Shown here: positions 1-8,732 of the stretch, in pieces
How positions within the stretch are numbered: the first letter of the stretch is position 1
How the letters are laid out: every line of letters starts with the position of its first letter
Assembly (NCBI GenBank): GCA_002481295.1
Contig: DLDU01000033.1
Location: forward strand, 24,263 to 79,319
Reading direction: 5' to 3'
Origin: Prevotella sp. UBA7764
GTDB taxonomy: Bacteria > Bacteroidota > Bacteroidia > Bacteroidales > Bacteroidaceae
DNA length: 55,057 bases
The notes under the pieces: generated by a model
Seen by the model: only the letters and a program-made list of their open reading frames with translations
Told to the model about the DNA's origin: nothing
Database searches by the model: none
Position numbers and translations under genes: made by a program

Positions 1-2
1 CG

Positions 3-140
3 AAGAAGATGGAGCGTTTCCAGGATGCCGAAGACGAGGCCTACGGCTTTGTCAATGAGTATCCCGACTCGAAGGAACGCAAGCTCGCCGAGGAATATAT
101 TGCCAAGTGCAAGAAGATAACAAGTACGGCGAAAGACTGA
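3..140 (+). CDS. bamD: BamD-type outer membrane assembly lipoprotein, C-terminal end (partial)
   Basis: The left edge cuts this gene and only the last 45 codons remain. The reading frame beginning at base 3 gives a charged helical tail (KKMERFQDAEDEAYGFVNEY, then a PDSKE turn) ending TSTAKD and TGA. The pattern of a helix, a Y-P-x-S/D turn and a further helix is that of the last TPR-like unit of BamD, the periplasm-facing lipoprotein partner of BamA in outer membrane protein insertion. The assignment rests mainly on this pattern and on the following two genes, because bamD, omega-like subunit and DUF4293 is a common Bacteroidales order. The lipobox and most of the protein lie outside the window, so another TPR lipoprotein cannot be excluded. 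Confidence 0.6.
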   Translation, partial: KKMERFQDAEDEAYGFVNEYPDSKERKLAEEYIAKCKKITSTAKD

Positions 141-205
141 TCATCGGTCGCTCTTATACAGAAGTCAATACAAGATAAACAACAATAGATAATACTATAG
201 ATAGA

Positions 206-562
206 ATGGATTATAGAAAATCAAATGCTCCGACCAACACCGTCACACGCAATGTGATGGACTTGTGCAAAGAAACTGGTAACATCTACGAGAGTGTCGT
301 GATCATTTCGAAGCGCGCCAACCAGATTTCTGTTCAGATCAAGGAAGACCTGAGCAAGAAGCTCTCGGAGTTTGCTTCCTACAACGACTCTTTGGAGGAA
401 GTGTTTGAGAACCGCGAGCAGATTGAAATCAGCCGCTATTACGAGAAGTTGCCGAAGCCGTCGTTGCTGGCAACACAGGAGTTTATCGAAGGTAAGATCT
501 ACTGGAGAAATCCAGCTGACGAGGTGCCCGCTGACAACGAGCGTAAAGATGATCTGATCTGA
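206..562 (+). CDS. rpoZ: RNA polymerase omega/Rpb6-like subunit
   Basis: This 118-residue protein is a Bacteroidetes-type omega subunit (Rpb6 superfamily), a small assembly factor that clamps the beta-prime subunit of RNA polymerase. The recognisable part is near residues 20-55, where the family has a conserved YE(S/A)V.IISKRA.QI segment; here it reads IYESVVIISKRANQI. The C-terminal half carries the LPKPSLLATQEF stretch seen in Bacteroidales homologues. The ATG at 206 follows an AT-rich leader after the preceding lipoprotein gene. The stop codon shares one base with the start of the next gene, which suggests translational coupling. Family assignment is by motif and neighbourhood. Confidence 0.82.
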   Translation: MDYRKSNAPTNTVTRNVMDLCKETGNIYESVVIISKRANQISVQIKEDLSKKLSEFASYNDSLEEVFENREQIEISRYYEKLPKPSLLATQEFIEGKIYWRNPADEVPADNERKDDLI

Positions 563-1011
563 TGATACAACGTAAGCAAACAGTATTCCTGTTGTTGGCA
601 TTGGCAGCCATCATTGTCTGTCTCTGCCTGCCGTTGGGAGCCATCGAACCTAAGGGTATGGGCGTTCCGGCGCTGTTCTATAACATCGGGCTTTACGCCA
701 ACGGTGGCTATCAGGTCCATCCGCTGCTCTTCGTCGACTTGGTCATCACGGGTGCGCTGACACTGGTTTGCGTCCCGCTGTTCAAGAAGCGCAAGATGCA
801 GATGAAAATCTGTGTGGCGAATATCGTGCTGAGTTTTGTGTGGTATGGCTATTATGCTTTCTGTGTCCTGCACCTTTTCAAGGATATGGGCACGTTCCAT
901 CCTCGCTTTGCCGGCTGCCTGCCATTGGTGGCACTGATCCTTTTTGTCCTGGCCTATCGTGGCATCAAGGCTGATGAGGAACTGGTGCGCTCGATGGACA
1001 GAATCCGATAA
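562..1011 (+). CDS. DUF4293 family integral membrane protein
   Basis: This 149-residue protein has four hydrophobic segments, at about residues 7-27, 50-72, 80-102 and 115-133. Short basic loops (KKRKMQMK after the second segment) lie between them. It matches the DUF4293 family that regularly follows the omega-subunit gene in Bacteroidales; no function is established. The start overlaps the upstream stop by one base (TGATG), so it is almost certainly in the same transcript. A strong terminator hairpin follows about 60 bases after the stop. Confidence 0.8.
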   Translation: MIQRKQTVFLLLALAAIIVCLCLPLGAIEPKGMGVPALFYNIGLYANGGYQVHPLLFVDLVITGALTLVCVPLFKKRKMQMKICVANIVLSFVWYGYYAFCVLHLFKDMGTFHPRFAGCLPLVALILFVLAYRGIKADEELVRSMDRIR

Positions 1012-1016
1012 GAGAC

Positions 1017-1034
1017 TACACCTTATTATATAGG
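1017..1034 (+). repeat. Dispersed AT-rich motif, copy 1
   Basis: TACACCTTATTATATAGG begins six bases after the DUF4293 stop. It lies in the loop of a 7-base inverted repeat (AGAGACT at 1011-1017 and AGTCTCT at 1036-1042). It is one of six near-identical intergenic copies in this window. Confidence 0.7.
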
Positions 1035-1069
1035 GAGTCTCTCCACTGAGACACGATACATCAACATAG

Positions 1070-1103
1070 CCCTTGCTACGCCCTTAGTGTAGCAAGGGTT
1101 TTT
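1070..1103 (+). terminator. Rho-independent terminator after the omega/DUF4293 genes
   Basis: A perfect 10-base stem (CCCTTGCTAC and GTAGCAAGGG) with a 9-base loop is followed by TTTTTCTTTT. Confidence 0.9.
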
Positions 1104-1134
1104 CTTTTCACACCGAGAAAGAAAAAAGCGCTGA

Positions 1135-1169
1135 TTGTTTTCTCATTCGCTGATAATTTAGTATCTTTG
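1135..1169 (+). promoter_or_regulatory. Promoter of cysE
   Basis: TATCTTTG at 1162-1169 is a perfect Bacteroidetes -7 element. The TTG/TTTT stretch at 1135-1141 is a weak -33 element. Transcription would start near 1175, about 18 bases before the ATG. Confidence 0.6.
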
Positions 1170-1192
1170 CGCTAAGATTACACAACAGAGAG

Positions 1193-2119
1193 ATGAGTAC
1201 TCAAGATATGGCTCACAAGTTGACGGAAACAGTAGAGGAGCTCTCCGAGCCGAGCTCGCTCAAGGGACTGTTTCATCAACACAAGGATGGATATCCTTTG
1301 CCTTCAAGCACGGCGCTTGAAGAGATTATCCAGTTGGCACGCGCCATCCTCTTTCCCGGCTATTTTGGAAAGTCACAGGTCAACGTCAAGACTATCAAAT
1401 ATCAGATTGGTGTCAACGTGGAGCGGCTGCAAAAGTTGCTCTCCGAGCAGATACTGGCCGGAATGTGTTTCGCCGACAGCGACGAGAACGCTGAGGAGAA
1501 GCCTGCCGCTGACAGCTGCATCCTCAAAGACTTGAAAACACTCAAGCAGGAGTCCAAGGAGATGGCGACAGAACTCATCAGCCGCCTGCCTGCTGTGCGC
1601 CGCATCCTCGCCACCGACGTGGTGGCCGCCTACAATGGTGATCCCGCTGCGACGAGCATGGCGGAGATACTGGCTTGCTACCCTGTCATCAAGACGCTGA
1701 CGATCTTCCGTGTCGCTCACGAGCTGTTTACGATGGGCGTGCCTTTGATTCCTCGCATGATGACAGAGATGGCCCACTCCGAGACCGGCATGGACATCCA
1801 TCCGGGAGCCACCATCGGTCCCTCGTTCACCATCGACCACGGTACGGGTGTCGTCATCGGCGAGACTTGTATCATCGGCAAGAACGTCAAACTCTATCAG
1901 GGCGTGACACTCGGTGCCAAGAGCTTTCCCCTCGACGAGCACGGCAATCCTATCAAGGGCATCCCACGTCACCCGATCATCGAGGACGACGTGGTCATCT
2001 ATGCCAACGCCACCGTGCTCGGCCGCGTGACCATCGGCAAAGGTTGTGTCGTGGGAGCCAATACGTGGGTGATGGACGACATGGCACCACAAACCAAGAT
2101 TTACAACAAGAACAAATAA
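1193..2119 (+). CDS. cysE: Serine O-acetyltransferase
   Basis: This protein transfers an acetyl group from acetyl-CoA to L-serine, the first committed step of cysteine synthesis in the cytoplasm. It has 308 residues. The N-terminal 150 residues are alpha-helical. The C-terminal half is a left-handed beta-helix of hexapeptide repeats (GATIGPSFTIDHGTGVVIGE, then IIGKNVKLYQGVTLGAKSF). The active-site DIHPGA and DHGTGVVIGET motifs are both intact. It is longer at the N terminus than the E. coli enzyme, as in EpsC-like forms. It is a single-gene unit with its own promoter, and no cysteine synthase gene lies next to it. The following methyltransferase starts 39 bases downstream and may be co-transcribed. 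Confidence 0.92.
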   Translation: MSTQDMAHKLTETVEELSEPSSLKGLFHQHKDGYPLPSSTALEEIIQLARAILFPGYFGKSQVNVKTIKYQIGVNVERLQKLLSEQILAGMCFADSDENAEEKPAADSCILKDLKTLKQESKEMATELISRLPAVRRILATDVVAAYNGDPAATSMAEILACYPVIKTLTIFRVAHELFTMGVPLIPRMMTEMAHSETGMDIHPGATIGPSFTIDHGTGVVIGETCIIGKNVKLYQGVTLGAKSFPLDEHGNPIKGIPRHPIIEDDVVIYANATVLGRVTIGKGCVVGANTWVMDDMAPQTKIYNKNK

Positions 2120-2158
2120 CCGACATTTATATAACATTTATATTTATTTTTAGCTAAA

Positions 2159-3685
2159 ATGGAATTCGAACTCATCGCCAAGACATTTATGGGCTTGGAG
2201 CCCGTCCTGGCACAGGAGCTGACCCAACTGGGTGCTAACAACGTGCAAATCGGCCGCCGTATGGTATCATTCACCGGTGACAAGGAAATGATGTACCGCG
2301 CCAACTTCCAACTGCACACTGCCATCCGCATCCTGAAACCTATAAAACACTTCAAAGCCCGCTCGGCCGAGGACGTCTATGCCGAGGTGCAGAAAATCGA
2401 CTGGAGCCAATATATCCTTGAAGGAAAGACTTTCTCGGTGGACACCGTCGTCTACTCCGATGACTTCCGCAACTCGCGCTTCGTCACCTACAAGGTCAAA
2501 GACGCCATCGTGGACCAGTTCCGCGAGAAAACCGGCAAGCGCCCAAACATCTCAGTGGCCAATCCCGATATCCGTCTCCACATACACATTGCCAACGACG
2601 ATGCCACTATCGCGCTCGACTCCAGCGGTGAGAGCCTGCACCGCAGAGGCTATCGCCAGGAGAGCGTAGAGGCTCCGCTTAATGAGGTGCTGGCTGCCGG
2701 CATGATCCTGATGACGGGATGGAAGGGCGACTGCGACTTCATCGACCCGATGTGCGGTTCCGGTACTATCCTCATCGAGGCTGCCCTCATCGCCCGCAAC
2801 ATCTCGCCGGGTGTCTTCCGCAAGGAGTTTGCCTTTGAGAAATGGCCCGACTTCGACCAGAACCTCTTCGACGAGATCTACAACGACGACTCTCAGGAGC
2901 GCGAGTTCCCGCATCATATCTATGGCTACGACATCGACATGAAGGCTGTCAACACGGCACGCCTGAACGTCAAGGCCGCCGGACTGTCGAAGGATATCAC
3001 CGTGGAGCAGCAGGACTTCAAGAATTTCAAGAAGCCAGAGCAGAAGAGCATCATCGTCACCAACCCACCCTATGGTGAGCGCATCTCCACGCCCAACCTC
3101 TTGGGCACCTACCGCATGATCGGCGAAAGACTGAAGAATGCCTTCGGCGGCAACGAAGCCTGGATTCTCAGCTACCGCGAGGAGTGCTTTGAGCAGATCG
3201 GTCTGAAGCCAAGTCTGAAGATACCTCTTTATAATGGAAGCCTGGAATGTGAGTTCCGCAAATACGTACTCTTCGACGGTAAGATGAAGGACTTCCGATC
3301 AGAGGGCGGCATCGTCAAGACCGATGAGGAGAAGCGCGAGATGGCACAAAAGCACCGCTTCAAGAAAAACCGCGAGTTTAAACAACGACTCGAGGAAGAG
3401 GAGTCCAACGAGGAGGGCGACATCCGCTCATTTAAATTCCACTCTTTCCAGGCTCCCGGCAGCCGTTCACCGCGCCGTTTCGGCGGCGACGACTTCAAGG
3501 GCCGCAAGCGTGGCGGTGACGACTTCAAGGGTCGCCGCGATGATGACGACTTTAAGGGACGCCGTCGTGGCGATGATTTCAAGAACCGCCGCCGCGGTGA
3601 TGACTTCCGCGGACACAGCGACCGTGGCAACCGCCGCGGCAGTGACAAGTTCGGAAAAAACAGACGTTTTGAAGATGAAGATTAA
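2159..3685 (+). CDS. rlmL: THUMP-domain class I RNA methyltransferase (RlmL type) with RG-rich tail
   Basis: This is a SAM-dependent N2-guanine methyltransferase of the RlmL/RlmKL N-terminal type, expected to modify 23S rRNA (m2G2445 in E. coli). A THUMP-like RNA-binding region spans about residues 45-155. The Rossmann methyltransferase domain has SAM motif I DPMCGSGT at 196-203 and the catalytic NPPY at 302-305. Only the RlmL half is present; the RlmK half of the enterobacterial fusion is missing. Residues 435-508 are a low-complexity basic/acidic tail with several DDFKGRR-like repeats and many RG/RR pairs, resembling RGG-box RNA-binding tails. The last 11 bases overlap the start of the next gene, so the tail cannot be lost without disturbing that start. 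Confidence 0.88.
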   Translation: MEFELIAKTFMGLEPVLAQELTQLGANNVQIGRRMVSFTGDKEMMYRANFQLHTAIRILKPIKHFKARSAEDVYAEVQKIDWSQYILEGKTFSVDTVVYSDDFRNSRFVTYKVKDAIVDQFREKTGKRPNISVANPDIRLHIHIANDDATIALDSSGESLHRRGYRQESVEAPLNEVLAAGMILMTGWKGDCDFIDPMCGSGTILIEAALIARNISPGVFRKEFAFEKWPDFDQNLFDEIYNDDSQEREFPHHIYGYDIDMKAVNTARLNVKAAGLSKDITVEQQDFKNFKKPEQKSIIVTNPPYGERISTPNLLGTYRMIGERLKNAFGGNEAWILSYREECFEQIGLKPSLKIPLYNGSLECEFRKYVLFDGKMKDFRSEGGIVKTDEEKREMAQKHRFKKNREFKQRLEEEESNEEGDIRSFKFHSFQAPGSRSPRRFGGDDFKGRKRGGDDFKGRRDDDDFKGRRRGDDFKNRRRGDDFRGHSDRGNRRGSDKFGKNRRFEDED

Positions 3686-5873
3686 ACAGATTACCTTAGG
3701 TGTTCTCTTGACCATGACCACATTCACAGCAGGAGCACAACAGAAAACGGCAGATCTCAAGCAGTTCACGCTTGAGGATCTGAACTTCGGCGGAAAGAAC
3801 TATCACCAGATGACCGCCAAGAACCGTTGGACGGCCTGGTGGGGTGACAAGCCCGTCAAGCTCGACGCGGAAGAGTGTGCCCTCATCGACCCGCAGACGG
3901 GAAAGGAGAAGCCGCTCTTCAAGCTCAGCGACATACAGAAGCAAGGTGGCGGAGAGGGCAAGAAGGTCCATTCTCTCTACTATGTTTCCTTCCCCTTTGC
4001 CGACAAGAGTTGGGCGCTGATCGACTACGGCAAGGGCCGCGCACTCTATGATTTCAAGGCCGGACGGCTGATCTGGACGCGCGAGATCGAGGGTCCGGTG
4101 GTCTCCAGCGACTACTGTCCCACGACCGAGTGCACAGCCTACGTCAGCAATCATCAGCTCTGTGTGCTCGACGGGAAAGGCAAGACGCTGACGCTCACCA
4201 ACGACGGCTCGCGCAACATCGTCTACGGACAGAGCGTCCACCGCGACGAATTCGGTTGGAACAAAGGCACCTTCTGGAGTCCCGATGGCACAAAACTGCT
4301 TTTCACACGCATGGACCAGAGTATGGTCACCGACTTCCCGTTGGTCACGATACCTGCTGCCAGCGAAAGTTTGGGGAAAGGCAAGCCGGGTGTCATCGCC
4401 ACACCGGCACCGGAGAAATATCCGATGGCGGGTCAGAAGATGCACAAAGTGACGTTGGGCATCTACGACTTGAAGAAAGGTACATGTGTCTATCTCAAGG
4501 CCGGTGACCCGACAGACCGCTATTTCACCAATCCGGCATGGAGTCCCGACGGCAAGACCATCTATCTCTTTGAACTCAACCGCGACCAGAACGACTGCCG
4601 ACTCGTGAGCTACGACGCAGTCACAGGCGAGAAGAAAGCTGAACTCTACCGCGAGACCGATGACAAATATGTGGAACCTCTCCACCCGATCGTCTTCCTG
4701 CCCTGGGACAACGACAAGTTTATCATGCAGAGCCAAAAGGACGGCTACAACCATCTATACTTGTTTAATAAGGAGGGCAAGCAACTCCGCCAGCTCACCA
4801 AAGGTTCCTGGGTGGTCATGGACATGCTTGGCTTCAACACCAAACTCAAAGCCATCGTCTACGCTTCCAATGAATGCAATCCTATCCAGCGCAACACATG
4901 GATGGTCAGCGTGAAGGATGGCAAGCGTACGCTGCTCGACAACGGCAAAGGATGGCACAATGCCTCACTGAGTGAAAGCGGTCAGATGATCGTAGACAAC
5001 TATCAGGAACCAACTGTTCCGCGCAATATCGACCTTGTCAACGTGGCCACAAAGAAAACCGTGCGCTGGTTCACCGCTCCCGACCCATGGAAGGGCTACG
5101 CCGTGCCAGAGTATCGCTGCGGCACCATCAAGGCTGCCGACGGCAAGACCGACCTCTATTATCGCATGGTACTGCCCGTTGGCTTTGACAAGAACAAGAA
5201 ATATCCGACCATCGTCTACGTCTACGGTGGTCCTCATGCCCACAATGTCGACGCCCGCTGGCACTATTGCAGCCGCGGCTGGGAAACCTACATGGCACAG
5301 AAAGGCTATCTGCTCTTCATCCTCGACAACCGTGGCAGCGAGAACCGCGGCAAGGACTTTGAGCAAGTCACCTTCCGCCATCTCGGCGACCATGAGGTCG
5401 AAGACCAGATGGAGGGCGTGAAGTATCTCAAGAGCCTGAGCTATGTCGACAGCACCCGACTCGGCGTACACGGCTGGAGTTTCGGCGGATTTATGACTAT
5501 CAACATGATGACCACGCATCCCGAGGTCTTCAAGGTGGGTGTCGCCGGTGGACCTGTCATCGACTGGAAATGGTACGAGGTGATGTACGGAGAGCGTTAT
5601 ATGGACACGCCGCAGACCAATCCCGACGGATATGCTCACTCAAGTCTGCTGTCCAAAGCCAAGAATCTCAAAGGTAAGCTGCAGATCATCATCGGTCTCA
5701 ACGACCCAGTGGTGGTACCTCAACATGCGCTGACTTTCATCAAGCAGTGCATCCAGGACGGCACACAGCCCGACTTCTTTGTCTATCCCGGTGAGCCGCA
5801 CAATATGCGGGGACATCAGTCCACGCATCTCCACGAGCGCATCTCACAGTATTTCGATGACTATCTGAAATGA
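3675..5873 (+). CDS. Exported S9 family prolyl peptidase (DPP IV-like)
   Basis: This is a secreted serine peptidase of the dipeptidyl peptidase IV/prolyl oligopeptidase clan, releasing dipeptides from peptide N termini, probably in the periplasm. I place the start at the ATG at 3675. It opens a clear signal peptide (MKIKQITLGVLLTMTTFTAG, then AQQ), whereas the frame upstream is shadow sequence of the methyltransferase gene. From there the protein has 732 residues: a beta-propeller over about 25-460 and an alpha/beta hydrolase domain over about 480-732. The catalytic triad is visible as Ser602 in GWSFGG, Asp677 in LNDPVV and His709 in GEPHNM. It overlaps the gene before by 11 bases and the next by 4, forming a tight three-gene unit. 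Confidence 0.93.
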   Translation: MKIKQITLGVLLTMTTFTAGAQQKTADLKQFTLEDLNFGGKNYHQMTAKNRWTAWWGDKPVKLDAEECALIDPQTGKEKPLFKLSDIQKQGGGEGKKVHSLYYVSFPFADKSWALIDYGKGRALYDFKAGRLIWTREIEGPVVSSDYCPTTECTAYVSNHQLCVLDGKGKTLTLTNDGSRNIVYGQSVHRDEFGWNKGTFWSPDGTKLLFTRMDQSMVTDFPLVTIPAASESLGKGKPGVIATPAPEKYPMAGQKMHKVTLGIYDLKKGTCVYLKAGDPTDRYFTNPAWSPDGKTIYLFELNRDQNDCRLVSYDAVTGEKKAELYRETDDKYVEPLHPIVFLPWDNDKFIMQSQKDGYNHLYLFNKEGKQLRQLTKGSWVVMDMLGFNTKLKAIVYASNECNPIQRNTWMVSVKDGKRTLLDNGKGWHNASLSESGQMIVDNYQEPTVPRNIDLVNVATKKTVRWFTAPDPWKGYAVPEYRCGTIKAADGKTDLYYRMVLPVGFDKNKKYPTIVYVYGGPHAHNVDARWHYCSRGWETYMAQKGYLLFILDNRGSENRGKDFEQVTFRHLGDHEVEDQMEGVKYLKSLSYVDSTRLGVHGWSFGGFMTINMMTTHPEVFKVGVAGGPVIDWKWYEVMYGERYMDTPQTNPDGYAHSSLLSKAKNLKGKLQIIIGLNDPVVVPQHALTFIKQCIQDGTQPDFFVYPGEPHNMRGHQSTHLHERISQYFDDYLK

Positions 5874-7207
5874 AAAAGCAGATTGCTTCATATCGTATCT
5901 TAGACCTGAGGTTCCTGCCCCTGCTGATTGCCTTGCTGCTCCCCTTGCAGATGTGGGGGGAGGACGTCAAGGCGCAGCTCATGGCGCTGCCCGGCATCTC
6001 AAAGGTTGAGGAGCTGAAGAGCAGCAAGTACGACCATAAATACCTGGTGAACATCCGCCAATGGATCGATCCAAACGATACCACGGTGGGGGCTTTCCAA
6101 CAGCGGGTCATCGTCTGCCATGTGGGTTTCGACCGGCCTACGGTACTTGTCACAGAGGGCTACAACTGCAACTACGCGCTCAAGGAAGGCTATGCCGAGG
6201 AGCTGTCCAAGCTCTTTGATGCCAACCTCATCTTCGTGGAGTATCGCTATTTCGCCGCTTCCACGCCACAGCCCTGCAACTGGCGCTATCTCACCGTAGA
6301 GAACTCTCTGGCCGACCTGCACCATGTCAACGCTACGTTCCACCGCCTTTATCAGGGCAAGTGGATGGCTACGGGCATCAGCAAAGGCGGACAGACATGT
6401 CTGTTCTACCGCGTGTTCTATCCCAATGATGTGAATATCTCGGTGCCTTATGTGGCTCCCCTCAACCGCAGTGTGGAGGACGGGCGCCACGAGCCCTTCC
6501 TGCGCGACCAAGTAGGAACGGCAAAGGAGCGACAGCGGGTCTTGGCGTTTCAGCAGACGGTGCTACAGCGTCGCAATGCGCTGATGCCGCTCTTCAAGGA
6601 CTATGTCACGAAAAACGGACTTACTTTCCGGGCTCCGCTCAACGAGATCTATGACCTCTGTGTGCTGGAATATGCTTTTGCGCTGTGGCAATGGGGCACG
6701 CCGGTAAGCGATATCCCAGCTTCGACGGCCAGCGACGAAACGCTTTTCAACCATCTGATACGTATCAGCAACCCCGGCTACTTCTCTGTCGAGTCAAGCG
6801 ACCTGTCCTTCAATGTGCAGGCGGCCAAGGAATTAGGGTACTATGGTTATGATGTGAAGCCATTGCGCAAATGGCTTTCCGTCAAGACCACTAAGGACTA
6901 TCTCCGACGAATCATGTTGCCGGACAGCCTCCGCAACGAGCCTTTTGACCCCACCCTCTACCGCAAGACGATGGCATTTCTGCGACACAACGACCCAAAG
7001 ATGATCTTCATCTATGGCGGTCTCGACCCGTGGGGCAGTTCTGGCGTGGCAAAGTTAGACTTCTTAGAAAACAAGCGCAACATCCACGTCTTTGTCCTGC
7101 CACGTGGTAGCCACGCCACCCGCATCGCCTCTTTCCCAAGGATTGAGCGCAACGAGATCGTGGACATCATTCGGCAATGGCTCGATGAAGGTGAGGAAAA
7201 GAAATAG
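5870..7207 (+). CDS. Exported S37-type (PS-10-like) tripeptidyl peptidase
   Basis: This 445-residue serine peptidase resembles the S37 (Streptomyces PS-10 tripeptidyl aminopeptidase) family, which removes N-terminal tripeptides. A hydrophobic segment at residues 12-29 (LRFLPLLIALLLPLQMWG) acts as a signal peptide or anchor. The alpha/beta hydrolase nucleophile is Ser171 in GISKGG. A late GGLDPWG segment and PRGSHATR supply the probable Asp and His. The ATG overlaps the previous stop (ATGA), so it is co-translated with the S9 peptidase, and together they could degrade peptides stepwise. A copy of the dispersed AT-rich motif and a short spacer follow, then purD. The exact cleavage preference is inferred from the family only. 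Confidence 0.8.
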   Translation: MKKQIASYRILDLRFLPLLIALLLPLQMWGEDVKAQLMALPGISKVEELKSSKYDHKYLVNIRQWIDPNDTTVGAFQQRVIVCHVGFDRPTVLVTEGYNCNYALKEGYAEELSKLFDANLIFVEYRYFAASTPQPCNWRYLTVENSLADLHHVNATFHRLYQGKWMATGISKGGQTCLFYRVFYPNDVNISVPYVAPLNRSVEDGRHEPFLRDQVGTAKERQRVLAFQQTVLQRRNALMPLFKDYVTKNGLTFRAPLNEIYDLCVLEYAFALWQWGTPVSDIPASTASDETLFNHLIRISNPGYFSVESSDLSFNVQAAKELGYYGYDVKPLRKWLSVKTTKDYLRRIMLPDSLRNEPFDPTLYRKTMAFLRHNDPKMIFIYGGLDPWGSSGVAKLDFLENKRNIHVFVLPRGSHATRIASFPRIERNEIVDIIRQWLDEGEEKK

Positions 7208-7258
7208 AGGTGAAGTCTGCCGTCGACAGTCGCTTAGCGATAGCCTCTCATCCAGGCA

Positions 7259-7278
7259 TACACCTTATTATATATATA
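7259..7278 (+). repeat. Dispersed AT-rich motif, copy 2
   Basis: TACACCTTATTATATATATA lies in the 114-base spacer between the S37 peptidase gene and purD, about 44 bases before the purD start. Confidence 0.7.
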
Positions 7279-7321
7279 ACGCAAAAAAGAAATCAAAGAT
7301 AACTCTACAACTCATCATCTC

Positions 7322-8590
7322 ATGAAAATTCTATTGTTAGGAAGTGGCGGCCGTGAGCACGCCCTGGCATGGAAAATTGCCCAAAGCCCTAAATGTTCAA
7401 AGCTCTTCATCGCTCCGGGAAACGCCGGAACAAGCAACGTAGGAGAGAATGTAGCGATCGCTGTCAACGATTTCGATGCCTTGAAAGACTTTGCCGTGGA
7501 CAAAGCCATCGACATGGTTGTGGTCGGTCCTGAGGATCCTTTGGTGCGCGGTGTCTATGATGCTTTCAAGAGCGACAGCCGCACTGCTTCCATCCCCGTG
7601 ATCGGACCGAGCAAGCAGGGTGCTGTTCTTGAGGGCAGCAAGGACTTCGCCAAAGGTTTCATGAAGCGCCACAACATCCCTACCGCTGCTTATGAGACCT
7701 TCGACGGCACCACCGTAGAGGAAGGCATCCGCTTCCTGGAGACTCTCCAGCCGCCCTACGTGCTGAAAGCCGACGGACTGGCAGCCGGTAAAGGCGTGCT
7801 GATTGTGCCTACGCTCGACGAGGCCAAGAAGGAGTTCCGTGAGATGCTCGGCGGAATGTTCGGCAACGCTTCCGCTAAGGTCGTCATTGAGGAGTTCCTC
7901 AGCGGCATCGAGTGCTCTGTCTTCGTATTGACAGATGGCAAGCACTATCAGATACTTCCCGAGGCCAAAGACTACAAACGTATCGGTGAGCACGACACGG
8001 GACTGAACACCGGCGGCATGGGTAGTGTATCGCCGGTGCCCTTTGCCGACAAGGAGTGGATGCAGAAAGTCGAGGACCGCATCATCCGTCCTACCGTAGA
8101 CGGCCTCGCTGAGGAGGGTATCGACTACAAGGGCTTTATCTTCTTCGGACTGATCAACGTCAAAGGTGAGCCGATGGTGATCGAGTACAACTGCCGTATG
8201 GGTGACCCTGAGACCGAGACAGTGATGCTGCGACTGAAGAGCGACATCGTAGATCTCTTTGAGGGCGTAGCCAATGGCAACCTCGACAAGCACCCTGTAG
8301 AGGTCGATCCGCGCGCTGCCGTGTGTGTAATGCTCGTCAGCGGCGGTTATCCTCAAGCTTACAAGAAAGGCTATCCGATCTCTGGCATCGACAAGGTTGA
8401 GGACAGCATCGTCTTCCATTCCGGCACGGCAACAAAGGACGGACAAATCGTCACAAACGGAGGACGCGTCATCGCCGTGTCGTCCTATGGCCGCAACAAG
8501 GAAGAAGCACTGAAGAAAAGCTTCCAAGAAGCACAGAAGATACAGTTTGAAGGAAAGTATTTCCGCAGCGATATCGGGCAGGATCTTTAG
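7322..8590 (+). CDS. purD: Phosphoribosylamine-glycine ligase (GAR synthetase)
   Basis: This is the second enzyme of purine synthesis, joining 5-phosphoribosylamine to glycine with ATP use. The protein has 422 residues, the usual length. The N-terminal GSGGREHAL signature is intact. The ATP-grasp domain follows, with [12 protein letters not shown] at about residues 146-157 and the metal-binding [12 protein letters not shown] segment at about 287-298. No other pur gene is next to it, as is common in this phylum. A hairpin with a 9-base stem follows the stop. Confidence 0.97.
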   Translation: MKILLLGSGGREHALAWKIAQSPKCSKLFIAPGNAGTSNVGENVAIAVNDFDALKDFAVDKAIDMVVVGPEDPLVRGVYDAFKSDSRTASIPVIGPSKQGAVLEGSKDFAKGFMKRHNIPTAAYETFDGTTVEEGIRFLETLQPPYVLKADGLAAGKGVLIVPTLDEAKKEFREMLGGMFGNASAKVVIEEFLSGIECSVFVLTDGKHYQILPEAKDYKRIGEHDTGLNTGGMGSVSPVPFADKEWMQKVEDRIIRPTVDGLAEEGIDYKGFIFFGLINVKGEPMVIEYNCRMGDPETETVMLRLKSDIVDLFEGVANGNLDKHPVEVDPRAAVCVMLVSGGYPQAYKKGYPISGIDKVEDSIVFHSGTATKDGQIVTNGGRVIAVSSYGRNKEEALKKSFQEAQKIQFEGKYFRSDIGQDL

Positions 8591-8604
8591 CCCCCATTTC
8601 TCAT

Positions 8605-8645
8605 CCCCAAGGGTAAAAGGCCACGGCGCGTCATCGCCCTTGGGG
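8605..8645 (+). terminator. Hairpin after purD
   Basis: CCCCAAGGG and CCCTTGGGG form a 9-base stem around a 23-base GC-rich loop. A purine stretch and then TTTTG follow instead of a clean T run, so termination is only probable. Confidence 0.55.
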
Positions 8646-8732
8646 AAGAGAAGCTTTTGTTATCAACCACATGTCTTGCAGACATATATCCCATTCTTGC
8701 TTGACATGGGTGAGAATCTTTAGTTTGACAGG

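Noticed and set aside
3696..4754. Long minus-strand open frame of 352 codons opposite the S9 peptidase gene
   Set aside because: The plus-strand frame has a signal peptide and full catalytic motifs. The antisense frame has no recognisable motif and is a by-product of codon bias.
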